A stretch of 64,000 bases of DNA from Arenibacter nanhaiticus (GCF_900141935.1 NZ_FQYX01000001.1:239550-303549), one strand, 5' to 3'; shown: positions 16,748 to 26,815, numbered from the stretch's first letter. The notes: generated by a model not told the origin, from the sequence alone. Translations and numbers: made by a program.

Positions 16748-19381
16748 ATGGGACACATTTTAAAAAAACACATTTTGCTGTTGTTAATGCTGGCTCCCGT
16801 GCTAGTGTTGGGACAAAATGTTATACAGGGAAAAGTTAGCGATTCGGGAAACGGAGACCTACTCCCTGGAGTAAACGTGGTGGTTAAGGGCACAACTACC
16901 GGAACGACCACAGATTTTGATGGGAATTACGAACTTAATGTGGGTAGTTTGCCGGTTACTTTGGTGTTTTCATCGATTGGCTTTAAAAGCCATGAAATTT
17001 TGGTCTCCTCTGCTGGAACGGTCAATGTAACGTTGGACGAAGGGCTTATGCTACAAGAGGTGATTATATTAGGGAACCGATCTAAACCTAGAACGGTTAT
17101 CGGTTCGCCCGTACCTATTGACAATATAGGGGTTGCCGAACTTAAGAATACGGGTCAGCCTACGGTAGATAAGATGTTGACCTATAAGGTGCCATCTTTT
17201 AACTCTTCTACCCAGGCGGTTTCTGATGGAACAGCACATTTTGACCCAGCCGATCTTAGGGGACTGGGGCCCAGTAGAACATTGGTTTTGGTGAATGGTA
17301 AGCGTAAAAACCTAAGTTCCTTGGTGTATATTAATGATACGCCTGGGAAGGGAGAAGTTGGGGTAGATTTAAAGAGTGTGCCTTCTGCGGCCATAGAAAG
17401 GATAGAGGTTTTACGGGATGGTGCTTCTGCGCAATACGGTTCCGATGCCATTGCCGGGGTGATTAATATGGTCTTAAAAAGAAATGTAGCATATACCACG
17501 GTAGGGGCCAGTTCTGGCATTACCACAGAAGGGGATGGATTTAATTTTGCTGCCGATGTCAATAGTAGCATCAACCTAGGGGAAGATGGGGGTTTCTTAA
17601 ACCTAACACTAGGGTATTACAAACAAGAGAAAACCAATAGGGCCGGCACCCCTGGGGAGGATACCTTATTCGGTGTTCCGGCCAATGATCCGGATTGGGG
17701 CTCCTGGTTGGCTGCCAACCCAGATTTGGGGATGAACGTTGGACAGCCAGAATTAAAAAAAATAGACATGTTTTTTAATGCCGGGGTACCTTTTAAAAAT
17801 GGAAACGGCGAGTTATATACTTTTGGAGGCTTGACCTATAGGCAGGGAACAAGTTTTGCATTGTACAGAACACCCTATTGGATTCCGGATCCCTTTAATT
17901 TATTACATGCCCCGGGAACTACCTACCAAGGGTTTCAGCCTACTTTTGAAACCGATGTCAGGGACAATAATGCAACGGTGGGTGTAAAATGGAAATTGTT
18001 CACCATGGATGTCGATCTTAGTGGTACTTATGGGCGTAATGCGGTAGATTACGATGTTAGCAACTCTATTAACCAGGATTTAGGGGCCAATAGTCCAACC
18101 ACCTTTGATGTCGGTGCCTATACCTTTAGCAATACCTTGGCAAATTTAGATTTCTCCAAAGATTTAGGAACCGTAAGTATTGCCTTTGGTGCCGAGCTTA
18201 GAGGCGAACGTTTTACGGCAATGGCCGGGGAACCAGCATCTTATTTTGGGGCAGGTACCCAATCATTCCCGGGATTACAACCGAGTAATGTCGTAGAAGC
18301 GACCCGGGAAAATTTTGGACTTTATGGTGAACTGGAATGGGAGCCTACCGATAGAATATTATTTGGGGGTGCTGTGAGGTATGAAGATTTTAGCGATTTT
18401 GGCGATAACACTTCCTGGAAAGTCAACGGAAGGTATTTATTGGGCGACAACCAAGGCGCTATTAGGGCTTCCTATAGTACAGGATTTAGAGCCCCTGCCT
18501 TGCACCAAATTTATTTGAGCAACATACAAACCTTGGTATCCGGGGGGACTATTTCCAATCAGGGAACCTTTAATAATGTAGACCCAATTATCAGGGATGG
18601 TTTAGGGGTGCCACAGCTAACCGCCGAAACTTCCAAAAATATTACGGCCGGATTTACCTATAAACCTATAGAAAACCTATCGTTTGCGGTAGATTTCTAT
18701 AACGTAAAAATAGATGACAGGGTGTTGTTTACCAATGAAATAGGGTTCGATGGGGATGCCACTACAGATAATCCTGTGGAAGAAATTTTGCTCGCCAATG
18801 ACATTACAAGTTTAAAGTTCTTTATAAATGCTGTAAACACCAATACTACAGGGGTTGATGTAGTGGCCAGTTATTCTAATATTGCGATGGGAAATGGCAA
18901 TTTAGGAGTTAATATAGCAGCGAATTTTAACAATACAAAGATAGAAGGAGAAATAAAAACACCCGCTATCCTCGCTTCTAACGGGTATCAGATGTTTAAC
19001 CGCAAGGAACAAGCAAGGATTACGAAAGTCCGCCCAAAATCGAAAGTACTTTTAGGGCTAGACTACGCTATTGAAAAGTGGAATTTTATCTTGAACAATA
19101 CTTATTTTGGAGAGGTGTCCTGGGATCATGGGTCGGACCCTCAAAAAGATCAGGTGTTTGCAGGAAAGGTAATTACCGATCTGATCCTGGGGTACGATTT
19201 CTCCGATAAAATTTCGGCAAACATTGGCATCAACAATTTATTAAATGTGTATCCCGATGAATTGGACCCAAAAGGCGATGTTGTAACCGACCTTGGAGGA
19301 CGATTCAGATATCCTTGGGAAGTGAATCAGTTTGGGTATGCAGGAACGATTATAAATGCTGGGATAAGCCTTAAGTTTTAA
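16748..19381 (+). CDS. TonB-dependent receptor with carboxypeptidase-D-like N-terminal domain
   Basis: 877 residues: signal peptide to about residue 22, a CarboxypepD_reg-like domain (about 25-105), the plug domain containing IERIEVLRDGASAQYG, then a long beta-barrel ending in SLKF. Such receptors import large or scarce nutrients across the outer membrane using TonB energy. There is no SusD partner beside it, so it is not a classical glycan SusCD pair. Neighbours do not identify a substrate. It stands alone with a strong terminator just after its stop. Confidence 0.93.
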   Translation: MGHILKKHILLLLMLAPVLVLGQNVIQGKVSDSGNGDLLPGVNVVVKGTTTGTTTDFDGNYELNVGSLPVTLVFSSIGFKSHEILVSSAGTVNVTLDEGLMLQEVIILGNRSKPRTVIGSPVPIDNIGVAELKNTGQPTVDKMLTYKVPSFNSSTQAVSDGTAHFDPADLRGLGPSRTLVLVNGKRKNLSSLVYINDTPGKGEVGVDLKSVPSAAIERIEVLRDGASAQYGSDAIAGVINMVLKRNVAYTTVGASSGITTEGDGFNFAADVNSSINLGEDGGFLNLTLGYYKQEKTNRAGTPGEDTLFGVPANDPDWGSWLAANPDLGMNVGQPELKKIDMFFNAGVPFKNGNGELYTFGGLTYRQGTSFALYRTPYWIPDPFNLLHAPGTTYQGFQPTFETDVRDNNATVGVKWKLFTMDVDLSGTYGRNAVDYDVSNSINQDLGANSPTTFDVGAYTFSNTLANLDFSKDLGTVSIAFGAELRGERFTAMAGEPASYFGAGTQSFPGLQPSNVVEATRENFGLYGELEWEPTDRILFGGAVRYEDFSDFGDNTSWKVNGRYLLGDNQGAIRASYSTGFRAPALHQIYLSNIQTLVSGGTISNQGTFNNVDPIIRDGLGVPQLTAETSKNITAGFTYKPIENLSFAVDFYNVKIDDRVLFTNEIGFDGDATTDNPVEEILLANDITSLKFFINAVNTNTTGVDVVASYSNIAMGNGNLGVNIAANFNNTKIEGEIKTPAILASNGYQMFNRKEQARITKVRPKSKVLLGLDYAIEKWNFILNNTYFGEVSWDHGSDPQKDQVFAGKVITDLILGYDFSDKISANIGINNLLNVYPDELDPKGDVVTDLGGRFRYPWEVNQFGYAGTIINAGISLKF

Positions 19382-19400
19382 GGAGATGGCAACCATTTTA

Positions 19401-19437
19401 AAAATCGTCTAAAAGTTATTTTAGGCGTTTTTTTTTT
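19401..19437 (+). terminator. Intrinsic terminator of the TonB-dependent receptor gene
   Basis: 9-bp stem CGTCTAAAA/TTTTAGGCG (19406-19414 and 19419-19427, one G-T pair), loop GTTA, followed by a long T-run. Confidence 0.85.
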
Positions 19438-19559
19438 GCCCTTATCGTAGGAACGAACCCGTTCCAATGTTAAGCTATTGTAAACTTAACATTGAATTTA
19501 TGTAAATTATATGTATATTTAGGTAAAACAATAATACACCACCTAAAATCTATAATACT

Positions 19560-19907
19560 ATGAAAGCAATACCATTAATTTTCGCATTTATATTTTCGAT
19601 AGCCATCAATGCCCAAAAAGTAAAACCTGTTTTTGAAAAAGAAGGAACCCTAGTCAAGGCTACTTATTTCCATGAAAACGGCCAAATTGCCCAAGAAGGA
19701 CATTTTTTAAATAGCAAACTGCACGGGGAATGGAATATGTATAACGAGAAGGGAGAGAAGTTAGCCGCCGGAAAATATGAACAGGGAACAAAAACCGGGA
19801 AATGGTTCTTTTGGGACAACAAAGTACTTAGGGAAGTCGATTTTAATGCGAATGCAATTAGCAGTGTTACCGAATGGGATAAAATAAACCCTGTAGTGTA
19901 CAACTAA
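19560..19907 (+). CDS. Secreted MORN-repeat / YwqK-like protein
   Basis: 115 residues with a signal peptide (cleaved after INAQ, about 19) and three short MORN-like repeats: YFHENGQIAQEGHF, HGEWNMYNEKGEKLAAGKY and TGKWFFWDNKVLREVDF. This repeat style is often annotated as YwqK-family antitoxin, but no toxin partner is nearby and the protein is exported, so a toxin-antitoxin role is not supported. The function is unknown. It is monocistronic, converging on the RND operon across a bidirectional terminator. Confidence 0.8.
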   Translation: MKAIPLIFAFIFSIAINAQKVKPVFEKEGTLVKATYFHENGQIAQEGHFLNSKLHGEWNMYNEKGEKLAAGKYEQGTKTGKWFFWDNKVLREVDFNANAISSVTEWDKINPVVYN

Positions 19908-19965
19908 TTACCGGCAATGATCGCTGGTTTTGTAAAGGAAAAGAATTCTTTAAATGTAATTATAT

Positions 19966-20003
19966 TAAAAAGAGATGGCCCAGATTTGGGCCATCTCTTT
20001 TTT
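19966..20003. terminator. Bidirectional intrinsic terminator
   Basis: A 12-bp perfect stem AGAGATGGCCCA/TGGGCCATCTCT (19971-19982 and 19987-19998) has a 4-nt loop, an A-run on the left and a T-run on the right. It separates the convergent MORN-type gene and the RND operon and can serve both. Confidence 0.9.
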
Positions 20004-20023
20004 AGTACATATCAATAGAGCGA

Positions 20024-23000
20024 TTAATCTACTATACTAGCAGGACTGACCGTCTCGGAATCTTGCTCATTAGTTTCTTTGTCAGCATTTGTTCCTTTAA
20101 ACCGTATTTTAAAGCGGTACACGATACTAAATAATACCGGAACGATAATCAAGGTTAGGAAGGTAGCCACTACAAGGCCGTAGATCACCGTCCAAGCCAA
20201 AGGTCCCCAGAAAATAACATTGTCTCCCCCAACATAAATATTGGGATCAAAGGACGAGAATAGGCCAAAGAAATCGATGTTGAGTCCAATGGCAAGCGGT
20301 ATTAATCCCAGTACGGTAGTAATTGCCGTTAATATCACTGGCCTTAACCTAGCTTTTCCTCCTTTAATGATCGCGGCGGTGGCAGCTGCTTTTGTCAACA
20401 GATCCTTTTCGCCTAGGCCAAGGGCTTGTTTGCTCCTATCTATGAGGATTTGGGTATAATCTAACAATACCACCCCGTTGTTCACCACAATTCCCGCTAA
20501 TGAAATAATACCCATCATGGTCATCATAATAACAAAGGGTTTCCCGGTAATAATAAGTCCACCAAAGACACCTATAAAACTTAGGAAAATAGCGATCATA
20601 ATAATAGTAGGTTTAGAAATCCCTCCGAATTGAAATATTAAGATCAGCATTATCAGTCCAAGACCAGAGAAGAAGGCACCGACCAAGAAGGTCATTTGCT
20701 TGTTTTGCTCTTCAATCTGTCCTGTGAAGTCTATGGTCACTTCCTTGGGAAGGCCTGTATAGTTTTCCATTTCCTTCTGGATTTCCGCGACGATGGCAGC
20801 AGCATCCGTAAACCCTGGTTTTAGACCAGAGTATACTGTTACCACACGCTTATTGTCTCGGTGTTTTATGGCACTAAAGGAGGAGGTATTTCTTTGTTGG
20901 GCCACGGCCGAAACAGGAATTTCCTTGATGGTACCCGTCGATGGATCCCTAAAGATGATATTTTGGTTGAACAAAGCATTTTTATCGTATCGCAGCGCTT
21001 CTTCAAAGCGGACGTTTATATTGTAATCATCGCCATCTTTTTTAAAGACCCCTGCTTTTTCCCCAAAGAGGGAACGTCTTAATTGGTTGCCCACTTGGCC
21101 CACGGAAACACCCAATTCTCCAGCTTTTTCCCTATCGACCACTACTTGCATGGCTGGTTTTCCCTTGTTGACATCAATTTTCAACTCTTCAATTCCGGGA
21201 ATGTTCTTGGTATTGATAAAGTTCCGCATATCTTCTGCGGTATTGATCAATTGGTCATAATCTTTCCCTTGCAGTTCTATGTTAATGGCGTATCCTGCTG
21301 GGGGTCCTGCGGCATCTTTTTCTACAGAAATAGCTACCCCTGGGTAAATCCCTTTCAGGGATTCTTGAATATGGGTACGCAATTCTTCGGTATCCAACCC
21401 ATTTCGGTATTTAAACTCCCTCATAGAAACGGTCAGTTTGCCACGGTGGGGCATTTCTGCGGCCGATCCACCATCGGTCTGTGGGTTTCCGGCGCCTTCC
21501 CCAACTTGGGAAACAGCAGATTCTACCAAATAATTGAAAGATCCGTCGGGCGAGGTATATTTTTTGTCATTGATCACCCCATAGATCCTTTTCTCAATAG
21601 CCATGGTTAGTTCATTGGTTTTTTCTATGGATGTCCCTTGAGGATATTCTATATACACATAGATCTCATTGGGGATGGTGTCGGGGAAGAATTCAATTTT
21701 AGTTCTTTGGGATGAAATGGAGAGTCCAAACAACATAAATGCCCCTATCAATAATAGAACGGTCACTCCAAAATACCAATATACATTACTGCCTTTTAGG
21801 GCGTGCATCAGTCTTTTTTCATACCAGTTTTCGAAGCGCACCATAGTGGTTCTTTGAAAAGTGACAGCCCATCTTTTAAGGAAATACTTGTAGATCCAGA
21901 ACATGGCAGCGGTAAAAATCATTACCGATCCCAATCCTCGCATGGCCCCACCGAAAACAAGGATAAGAATTCCAATGCCCCCTAGAATAATACTAAGTCT
22001 GATCAGTTGTTTTGGAGAAAGGTCTTTTTCACCGGTGTCCATAAAAGAAGAAACCAACATGGAGTTCATAAAGATTGCCACAATTAGGGACGATCCTAGA
22101 ACAACGGATAAGGTAATCGGGAAATAGATCATAAACTGTCCAAATATCCCTGGCCAAAGCCCTAAAGGAACAAAGGCCGCTACTGTTGTCGCCGTCGAAA
22201 TAATAATCGGGAAGGCAATCTCTCCTATCCCTTTCTTTGCCGCTTCGGTTCGCGACAGGCCTTCATCCATTAATCGGTACACATTTTCTACTACTACGAT
22301 ACCGTTGTCCACCAACATTCCCAAGCCCATGATCATACCAAATAAAATCATGGTATTTAAGGTATAGCCCAATAGGGATAAGATCATAAAGGACATAAAC
22401 ATGGACATAGGAATAGCAAAACCTACGAACAAAGCGTTCCGAAAACCTAAAAAGAACATCAATACGGTGACCACCAAAATAATCCCGAAAATAATATTGT
22501 TCACCAAGTCGTCTACTTGGTTCAGGGTTCTATTCGATGAATCGTTGGCAATAGAAATATGAAGGTCTGCGGGATAGTAATTTTTCTGGGCTTCTTTTAC
22601 GATGCTTTTGATTTTATCGGCCGCTTCGATCATGTTTTTTCCGGCTCGTTTTTTAACATCGAGCATCACCACGCTTTCGCCAAACTCACGTGCAAAGGTG
22701 GTTTTTTCTTTTTCGGAAAAACGTACCGAAGCAATATCCTTTAAATAAACGGCATTCCCGTTTTCGGCCTTCACCACAAAGTGATAAAGTTCTTCTGGAG
22801 TGTCTATTTCTCCCAAAATACGAATGGTACGTCGTTGCCCACTGGTCTGTAAGTTTCCTGCGGACATGGTTACGTTTCCGTTGCGAATGGCTCCAAGAAC
22901 ATCGTCGAAACTGACCTTTGCAGCCATCATTTTATAGACATCTACGGCAATTTCTACCTCTTTCTCCTGCGCTCCTCGGATGTCTACCTGTTTTATTTCT

Positions 23001-23551
23001 GGAAGGTCTTCAATCTCGTCCTGCAGGTATTCTGCGAATTCCTTGAGTTTTTCTACCGGATAGTCTCCCGTAAAATTGACGTTCATGATAGGAAACTGCT
23101 CGGAAAGGTTTAAATCAAAAACATTGGGATCTACCTTGGCATTATTAAAAATGGGCCAATCTTCGGTGGCCTTTTCGCTATCGACCTCGTCTTTTACCTT
23201 TTGTTTGGCCGCATCTACGGTGATTTCCTCATCAAATTCTATCGTAATAAGAGAATAATCTTCTTGAGAATTAGAGGTGATTTCTACCAGATTGCTTAAG
23301 TTTTTAAGCTTTTCCTCCAAGGGATCTGTAATCAACCGCTCTATGTCTTCGGCGGTGTTCCCAGGATAAACGGTACTAATATATATCTTGGTTTCCTTTA
23401 TTTCAGGGAAATCTTCCCTGGGCATCGAAAAATAGGCGTTAAAGCCGATCCATAGGAATAGCCCTATCATCACATAGATGACCGAAGGGTTGTCTATGGC
23501 CCAAGAGGAAAGTTTAAACTCTTTTTCAGTTTTTTTATGTTGGTTGCTCAT
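20024..23551 (-). CDS. RND-family efflux permease (TetR-controlled system)
   Basis: 1175 residues with AcrB-like layout: a first TM at about 22-40, two large periplasmic loops and about 12 TMs. It is about 100 residues longer than AcrB. In TM4 the sequence is GMLVDNGIVVVEN (Asp415-Asn416), so only the first of the two AcrB proton-relay aspartates is kept. In TM10 the AcrB lysine region reads GIVVNNGVVLLDY, without Lys. It exports substrates by proton motive force together with the adaptor and TolC-like channel encoded directly upstream. It is the last gene of tetR-tolC-MFP-RND. Substrate unknown. Confidence 0.93.
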   Translation of the reverse strand: MSNQHKKTEKEFKLSSWAIDNPSVIYVMIGLFLWIGFNAYFSMPREDFPEIKETKIYISTVYPGNTAEDIERLITDPLEEKLKNLSNLVEITSNSQEDYSLITIEFDEEITVDAAKQKVKDEVDSEKATEDWPIFNNAKVDPNVFDLNLSEQFPIMNVNFTGDYPVEKLKEFAEYLQDEIEDLPEIKQVDIRGAQEKEVEIAVDVYKMMAAKVSFDDVLGAIRNGNVTMSAGNLQTSGQRRTIRILGEIDTPEELYHFVVKAENGNAVYLKDIASVRFSEKEKTTFAREFGESVVMLDVKKRAGKNMIEAADKIKSIVKEAQKNYYPADLHISIANDSSNRTLNQVDDLVNNIIFGIILVVTVLMFFLGFRNALFVGFAIPMSMFMSFMILSLLGYTLNTMILFGMIMGLGMLVDNGIVVVENVYRLMDEGLSRTEAAKKGIGEIAFPIIISTATTVAAFVPLGLWPGIFGQFMIYFPITLSVVLGSSLIVAIFMNSMLVSSFMDTGEKDLSPKQLIRLSIILGGIGILILVFGGAMRGLGSVMIFTAAMFWIYKYFLKRWAVTFQRTTMVRFENWYEKRLMHALKGSNVYWYFGVTVLLLIGAFMLFGLSISSQRTKIEFFPDTIPNEIYVYIEYPQGTSIEKTNELTMAIEKRIYGVINDKKYTSPDGSFNYLVESAVSQVGEGAGNPQTDGGSAAEMPHRGKLTVSMREFKYRNGLDTEELRTHIQESLKGIYPGVAISVEKDAAGPPAGYAINIELQGKDYDQLINTAEDMRNFINTKNIPGIEELKIDVNKGKPAMQVVVDREKAGELGVSVGQVGNQLRRSLFGEKAGVFKKDGDDYNINVRFEEALRYDKNALFNQNIIFRDPSTGTIKEIPVSAVAQQRNTSSFSAIKHRDNKRVVTVYSGLKPGFTDAAAIVAEIQKEMENYTGLPKEVTIDFTGQIEEQNKQMTFLVGAFFSGLGLIMLILIFQFGGISKPTIIMIAIFLSFIGVFGGLIITGKPFVIMMTMMGIISLAGIVVNNGVVLLDYTQILIDRSKQALGLGEKDLLTKAAATAAIIKGGKARLRPVILTAITTVLGLIPLAIGLNIDFFGLFSSFDPNIYVGGDNVIFWGPLAWTVIYGLVVATFLTLIIVPVLFSIVYRFKIRFKGTNADKETNEQDSETVSPASIVD

Positions 23552-23557
23552 GGACCC

Positions 23558-24727
23558 TTAGTTTAATATTTTTACGATTTGTCCGTCTTTTACACTTCTT
23601 GCTCCTTCTTTTATCACGTGCATGCCAGCTTCTATACCCGAAAGAACTTCTATATAAGCCCCTTGGGTTTTTCCGGTGGCAATAACGGTCTTCTGGGCCC
23701 TAGCTTCACCGTCTGCATTGGGAGATAGCGCGACATAAGCATATTGTTCGCCCATAGCGTTTTCTGAGATGATCCCTTGAGGCAGTAATATGGCGTTCTC
23801 ATTGGTATAGTCGTTAATGCTCACCTTGGCGTTGAGGTTGGGTTTTATCATCCCATTTTTGTTGGGAACCGGAATTTCTATGGAAAAGGAACGATTGCTT
23901 GGGTTGATGTAGTTTCCGGTTTCACGGATACTGGTCACAACGCTGTCGCCCAAGATGGGGAAATAAACGATGGCTTCTTTCCCTTTGTTGACCGTATTGA
24001 TGTAGTTTTCGGGAACTTCTACCTCTATATACATTTCGGAAAGATTGATAATCCTGAAAATTTCGGAACCGGGACCAGGAGCGACAACCGTACCTTGGTC
24101 TTTGATTACATCATCTATAATGCCCGAGAAAGGAGCCCTTATATTAGATTTTCCCAATTGGCTTTCCAATTGCTTTACGTTGTCATTGGTTCCTTCATAA
24201 TTGGCTTTGGCTTGTAAATACTGAATTTCTGATCCGATCTTTTGTTCCCATAAACGTTTTTGACGCTCAAAAGTTGTTTGTGCCAAGGCCGCCTGTGTTT
24301 TTAGCTGTGCCAATTGACTGCTTAGTCCACCATCGTCTATGGTAGCCAATAGTTGCCCCTTGGCGACCTGCTGCCCTTTTGTGACATATACCCTTTGTAA
24401 TAAGCCTTGGGATTCTGGATAGATCAATACGTTCTGTTTGGTTTTTACATCGCCTTGTAGATCTAGATAATGATTAAATTTTTCCTTTTTGGATACTACG
24501 GTGGTTACCAAGGGAAAATTATCATTCTGATCGAGTAGGGCAATGACAGAATCTAATTGTCTTATTTCTTTGTTTAATGCTTTCTGTTGTGCCGAAATTT
24601 CGGTTTTCTTTTGGCGAATGGCCTCAAGGTTTCCTTCCGTAATTAAGGTATCTATGGATGATGATGGGGTATCTCCGCAGGAGGAAAGTAAAATTCCAGT
24701 AACGAATAAGGATACTATTTTTTTCAT
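23558..24727 (-). CDS. RND efflux periplasmic adaptor (membrane fusion) lipoprotein
   Basis: 389 residues with a lipoprotein signal ending LLSSC (Cys17). After a coiled-coil-like N-terminal stretch come the lipoyl/hairpin region (VYVTKGQQVAKGQLLATID), an alpha-helical hairpin, the second lipoyl half (IRAPFSGIIDDVIKDQGTVV) and beta-barrel domains. It bridges the RND pump and outer-membrane channel. It ends 6 nt before the pump gene start and follows the TolC-type gene by 51 bp. Confidence 0.93.
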   Translation of the reverse strand: MKKIVSLFVTGILLSSCGDTPSSSIDTLITEGNLEAIRQKKTEISAQQKALNKEIRQLDSVIALLDQNDNFPLVTTVVSKKEKFNHYLDLQGDVKTKQNVLIYPESQGLLQRVYVTKGQQVAKGQLLATIDDGGLSSQLAQLKTQAALAQTTFERQKRLWEQKIGSEIQYLQAKANYEGTNDNVKQLESQLGKSNIRAPFSGIIDDVIKDQGTVVAPGPGSEIFRIINLSEMYIEVEVPENYINTVNKGKEAIVYFPILGDSVVTSIRETGNYINPSNRSFSIEIPVPNKNGMIKPNLNAKVSINDYTNENAILLPQGIISENAMGEQYAYVALSPNADGEARAQKTVIATGKTQGAYIEVLSGIEAGMHVIKEGARSVKDGQIVKILN

Positions 24728-24778
24728 TGTATGAGTATTAGTAGATAGATAGTGTTTATTTTTGATTGTGTTTCAATC

Positions 24779-26116
24779 TTATTTTTTGTTCAATACGGTT
24801 TCCAAGGCTGTTTTCTGATTGATGACATTTACCATGGACTGTAAATATTCTTGTTGGGCCGTATAGAGTTGGGTTTGGGCCTGTCGTAGTTCAAAACTAG
24901 AGGCAAGTCCTTCTGTATATTTAATCTGATTTTTGTGTTCGATGCGTTCTGCCAGACCTAGATTGTCCTTGGCGGTTTGGTATTCTTCTATAGCGAACAA
25001 ATAGTTGCTTTTGGCACTTTGGTGTTCTAGCCTTAAGTTTTGTGCTGTTTCTTTCAGTTGTGTTTTTGCTTTGTCCAAGGCAATTTTAGCGCGTTGTGTT
25101 TTGGCCGATCTTCCAAGAGAACTAAAAATAGGAATGGTTAAGTCTACCCCAAATACAGAGGCATCGAACCATTCGGCATCACTGCTGAAAAAATTGAAGC
25201 TATCGCTATACGAGGTACTGCCATAATTGATAAAAGCGTTTAGTTTTGGCAAGGCCATACTTTTTTGCAGCTTTAGCTCTAAGGCCCTTTGTTCGTTTAA
25301 ATTGGTGATTATTTTAAAATCGACATTGTTATCGATCACAAAATCCGATTCCAATAAATCTAAACGGATCTGATTCTGTGCCAAATCGTTGAGGTTATCT
25401 TTCAGTTGTGTTGGCGCTTCAATATCGATCCCCATGATTAAATTTAACATCTGCTGGGTGATGCCCTTTAAACGGATCGAATTTTTAAGTTGATTGGCTA
25501 CCGAAGAAAGGGTTATTTGCAATTGCTCTGCACTTTCTTCATCCCCCAAACCATTCTCGAATAGTTTTTGCGACTCCAAGAGGTTCTTTTCCAAGTTGAC
25601 TTTGTTTTTTTCTAGAATGCTAATGCTTTCTTGTGCCAATAACACATTGCCATAGGCTTCTACTACTGCCTTACGGACTTCTAGAGCTGTTTTTTCCTTA
25701 TTGTTCTTGCTGTAATTAATAAAGGTCCTTGCCGCTTGAATTCCAATAATATAAGAGCCGTCAAAAATTTGTTGCTTTAGGGTAACTTTGGCATTGGCCG
25801 TTTGGGGTTGTCCAAAGACGACCGGAATAAAAGTTCCGGGAGTGCCCCCGCCAAACTCAGCTGGAATTAAGGAAACTTGCTGTTTCAGCTGGTTTTGGTA
25901 GCCGATATCTCCGTTAATCTGTGGGAGCCCCGTGGCTATAGTTTCCCATTTTTGCTTTTTGGCATCCAATAAATCCCTATCCGCATTGATGGTCTGGTAA
26001 TTGTTTTCTAAGGCAAAATTTATGGCTTCTTCCAAGGTAAAACTTTGGGGGTGTTCCTGAGAATATCCAATAAGGGCGGTTAAAAGTGCCACAAAGGTAA
26101 CGATGCTATTCCTCAT
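24779..26116 (-). CDS. TolC-family outer-membrane efflux protein
   Basis: 445 residues beginning MRNSIVTFVALLTALIGYSQ, a good signal peptide. The frame can extend to an ATG at 26149, but that adds 11 polar residues in front of the signal, so 26116 is preferred. The long heptad-rich helices and two homologous halves (LLAQESISILEKNK; AKSNYLFAIEEYQ) match OEP/TolC. It forms the exit duct for the downstream MFP-RND pair. It directly follows the TetR gene. Confidence 0.9.
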   Translation of the reverse strand: MRNSIVTFVALLTALIGYSQEHPQSFTLEEAINFALENNYQTINADRDLLDAKKQKWETIATGLPQINGDIGYQNQLKQQVSLIPAEFGGGTPGTFIPVVFGQPQTANAKVTLKQQIFDGSYIIGIQAARTFINYSKNNKEKTALEVRKAVVEAYGNVLLAQESISILEKNKVNLEKNLLESQKLFENGLGDEESAEQLQITLSSVANQLKNSIRLKGITQQMLNLIMGIDIEAPTQLKDNLNDLAQNQIRLDLLESDFVIDNNVDFKIITNLNEQRALELKLQKSMALPKLNAFINYGSTSYSDSFNFFSSDAEWFDASVFGVDLTIPIFSSLGRSAKTQRAKIALDKAKTQLKETAQNLRLEHQSAKSNYLFAIEEYQTAKDNLGLAERIEHKNQIKYTEGLASSFELRQAQTQLYTAQQEYLQSMVNVINQKTALETVLNKK

Positions 26117-26159
26117 GTGTTTTATTTGTTGATTGTCTAATTGAACCATGGAGTGTTTA

Positions 26160-26765
26160 TTAATCGATGTTGGTGTCTATTAATTTATTTAAAATTTTGC
26201 GACCTTCCTTATTAATGATACCGCGAACGTGGTATTCTAAATAATTGTCCATTAAATCGGGCATAGGAAAAAGATCGTTGGGGAAAAGGGACTGGTCCTT
26301 AATACTGGTAATCCCGGAGAAATATATCCTAGAAGCAAATTTTAGATCTAAATTTTTCCGATAGATCCCCTGTGCAATTCCTCTTTCCATATTTTCGACT
26401 ATACAATTTTGAACGTGTTCAAATTGCTTTTGTCTAATGGTGTCATAAATCTTAGGGTAGTACTTCTGTAGCTGATATTGAGGCGAAGATTGTTCGTTTT
26501 TCAGGTGTATCATTACAAACTTTTTAATCTCGTACAATTCTGATATAGGATCCTTGTTCAGGGCACATATAGTGTCTATCCCTAGAGTTATGGCTCCGTA
26601 TACCTGCATGGTGCAGGCCTCTATCAGTTTGGTTTTATTATTAAAGTGGGCGTAAATGGTTTTTTTGGAAATCCCCAGTTCTTGGGCCAAGTCGTCCATA
26701 GTAACGCTTTTAAAACCAAAGCTTAAGAACATTTCCGTGGCCTTATCTAAAATTTTTTCTTTCAT
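26160..26765 (-). CDS. TetR/AcrR-family transcriptional regulator of the RND operon
   Basis: 201 residues with an N-terminal TetR helix-turn-helix (MDDLAQELGISKKTIYAHF, about residues 22-40) and a variable ligand-binding C-terminal domain. The frame extends upstream to a TTG at 26816, but that region contains a -7 promoter box, so the ATG at 26765 is the start. It heads the operon tetR-tolC-MFP-RND. A perfect 8-bp-arm dyad overlapping its promoter suggests autorepression and inducer-dependent control of the pump. Confidence 0.92.
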   Translation of the reverse strand: MKEKILDKATEMFLSFGFKSVTMDDLAQELGISKKTIYAHFNNKTKLIEACTMQVYGAITLGIDTICALNKDPISELYEIKKFVMIHLKNEQSSPQYQLQKYYPKIYDTIRQKQFEHVQNCIVENMERGIAQGIYRKNLDLKFASRIYFSGITSIKDQSLFPNDLFPMPDLMDNYLEYHVRGIINKEGRKILNKLIDTNID

Positions 26766-26774
26766 AACAGATTG

Positions 26775-26782
26775 CAAAGATA
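26775..26782 (-). promoter_or_regulatory. -7 promoter box of the tetR-RND operon
   Basis: TATCTTTG on the minus strand matches TAnnTTTG exactly, 10 bp before the ATG. The predicted TetR operator lies immediately upstream. Confidence 0.6.
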
Positions 26783-26785
26783 CGA

Positions 26786-26815
26786 TGGAAACTATAAAAA
26801 CAAATAAAGTTTCCA
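26786..26815. promoter_or_regulatory. Predicted TetR operator dyad
   Basis: Inverted repeat TGGAAACT...AGTTTCCA: 8-bp perfect arms (26786-26793 and 26808-26815) around a 14-bp AT-rich spacer. It is positioned between the -33 and -7 regions of the tetR promoter. Binding there would block RNA polymerase. Confidence 0.6.

Noticed and set aside
19560..19907. Toxin-antitoxin role for the MORN/YwqK-like protein
   Set aside because: It has a signal peptide and no partner gene, so a cytoplasmic antitoxin function is not supported.
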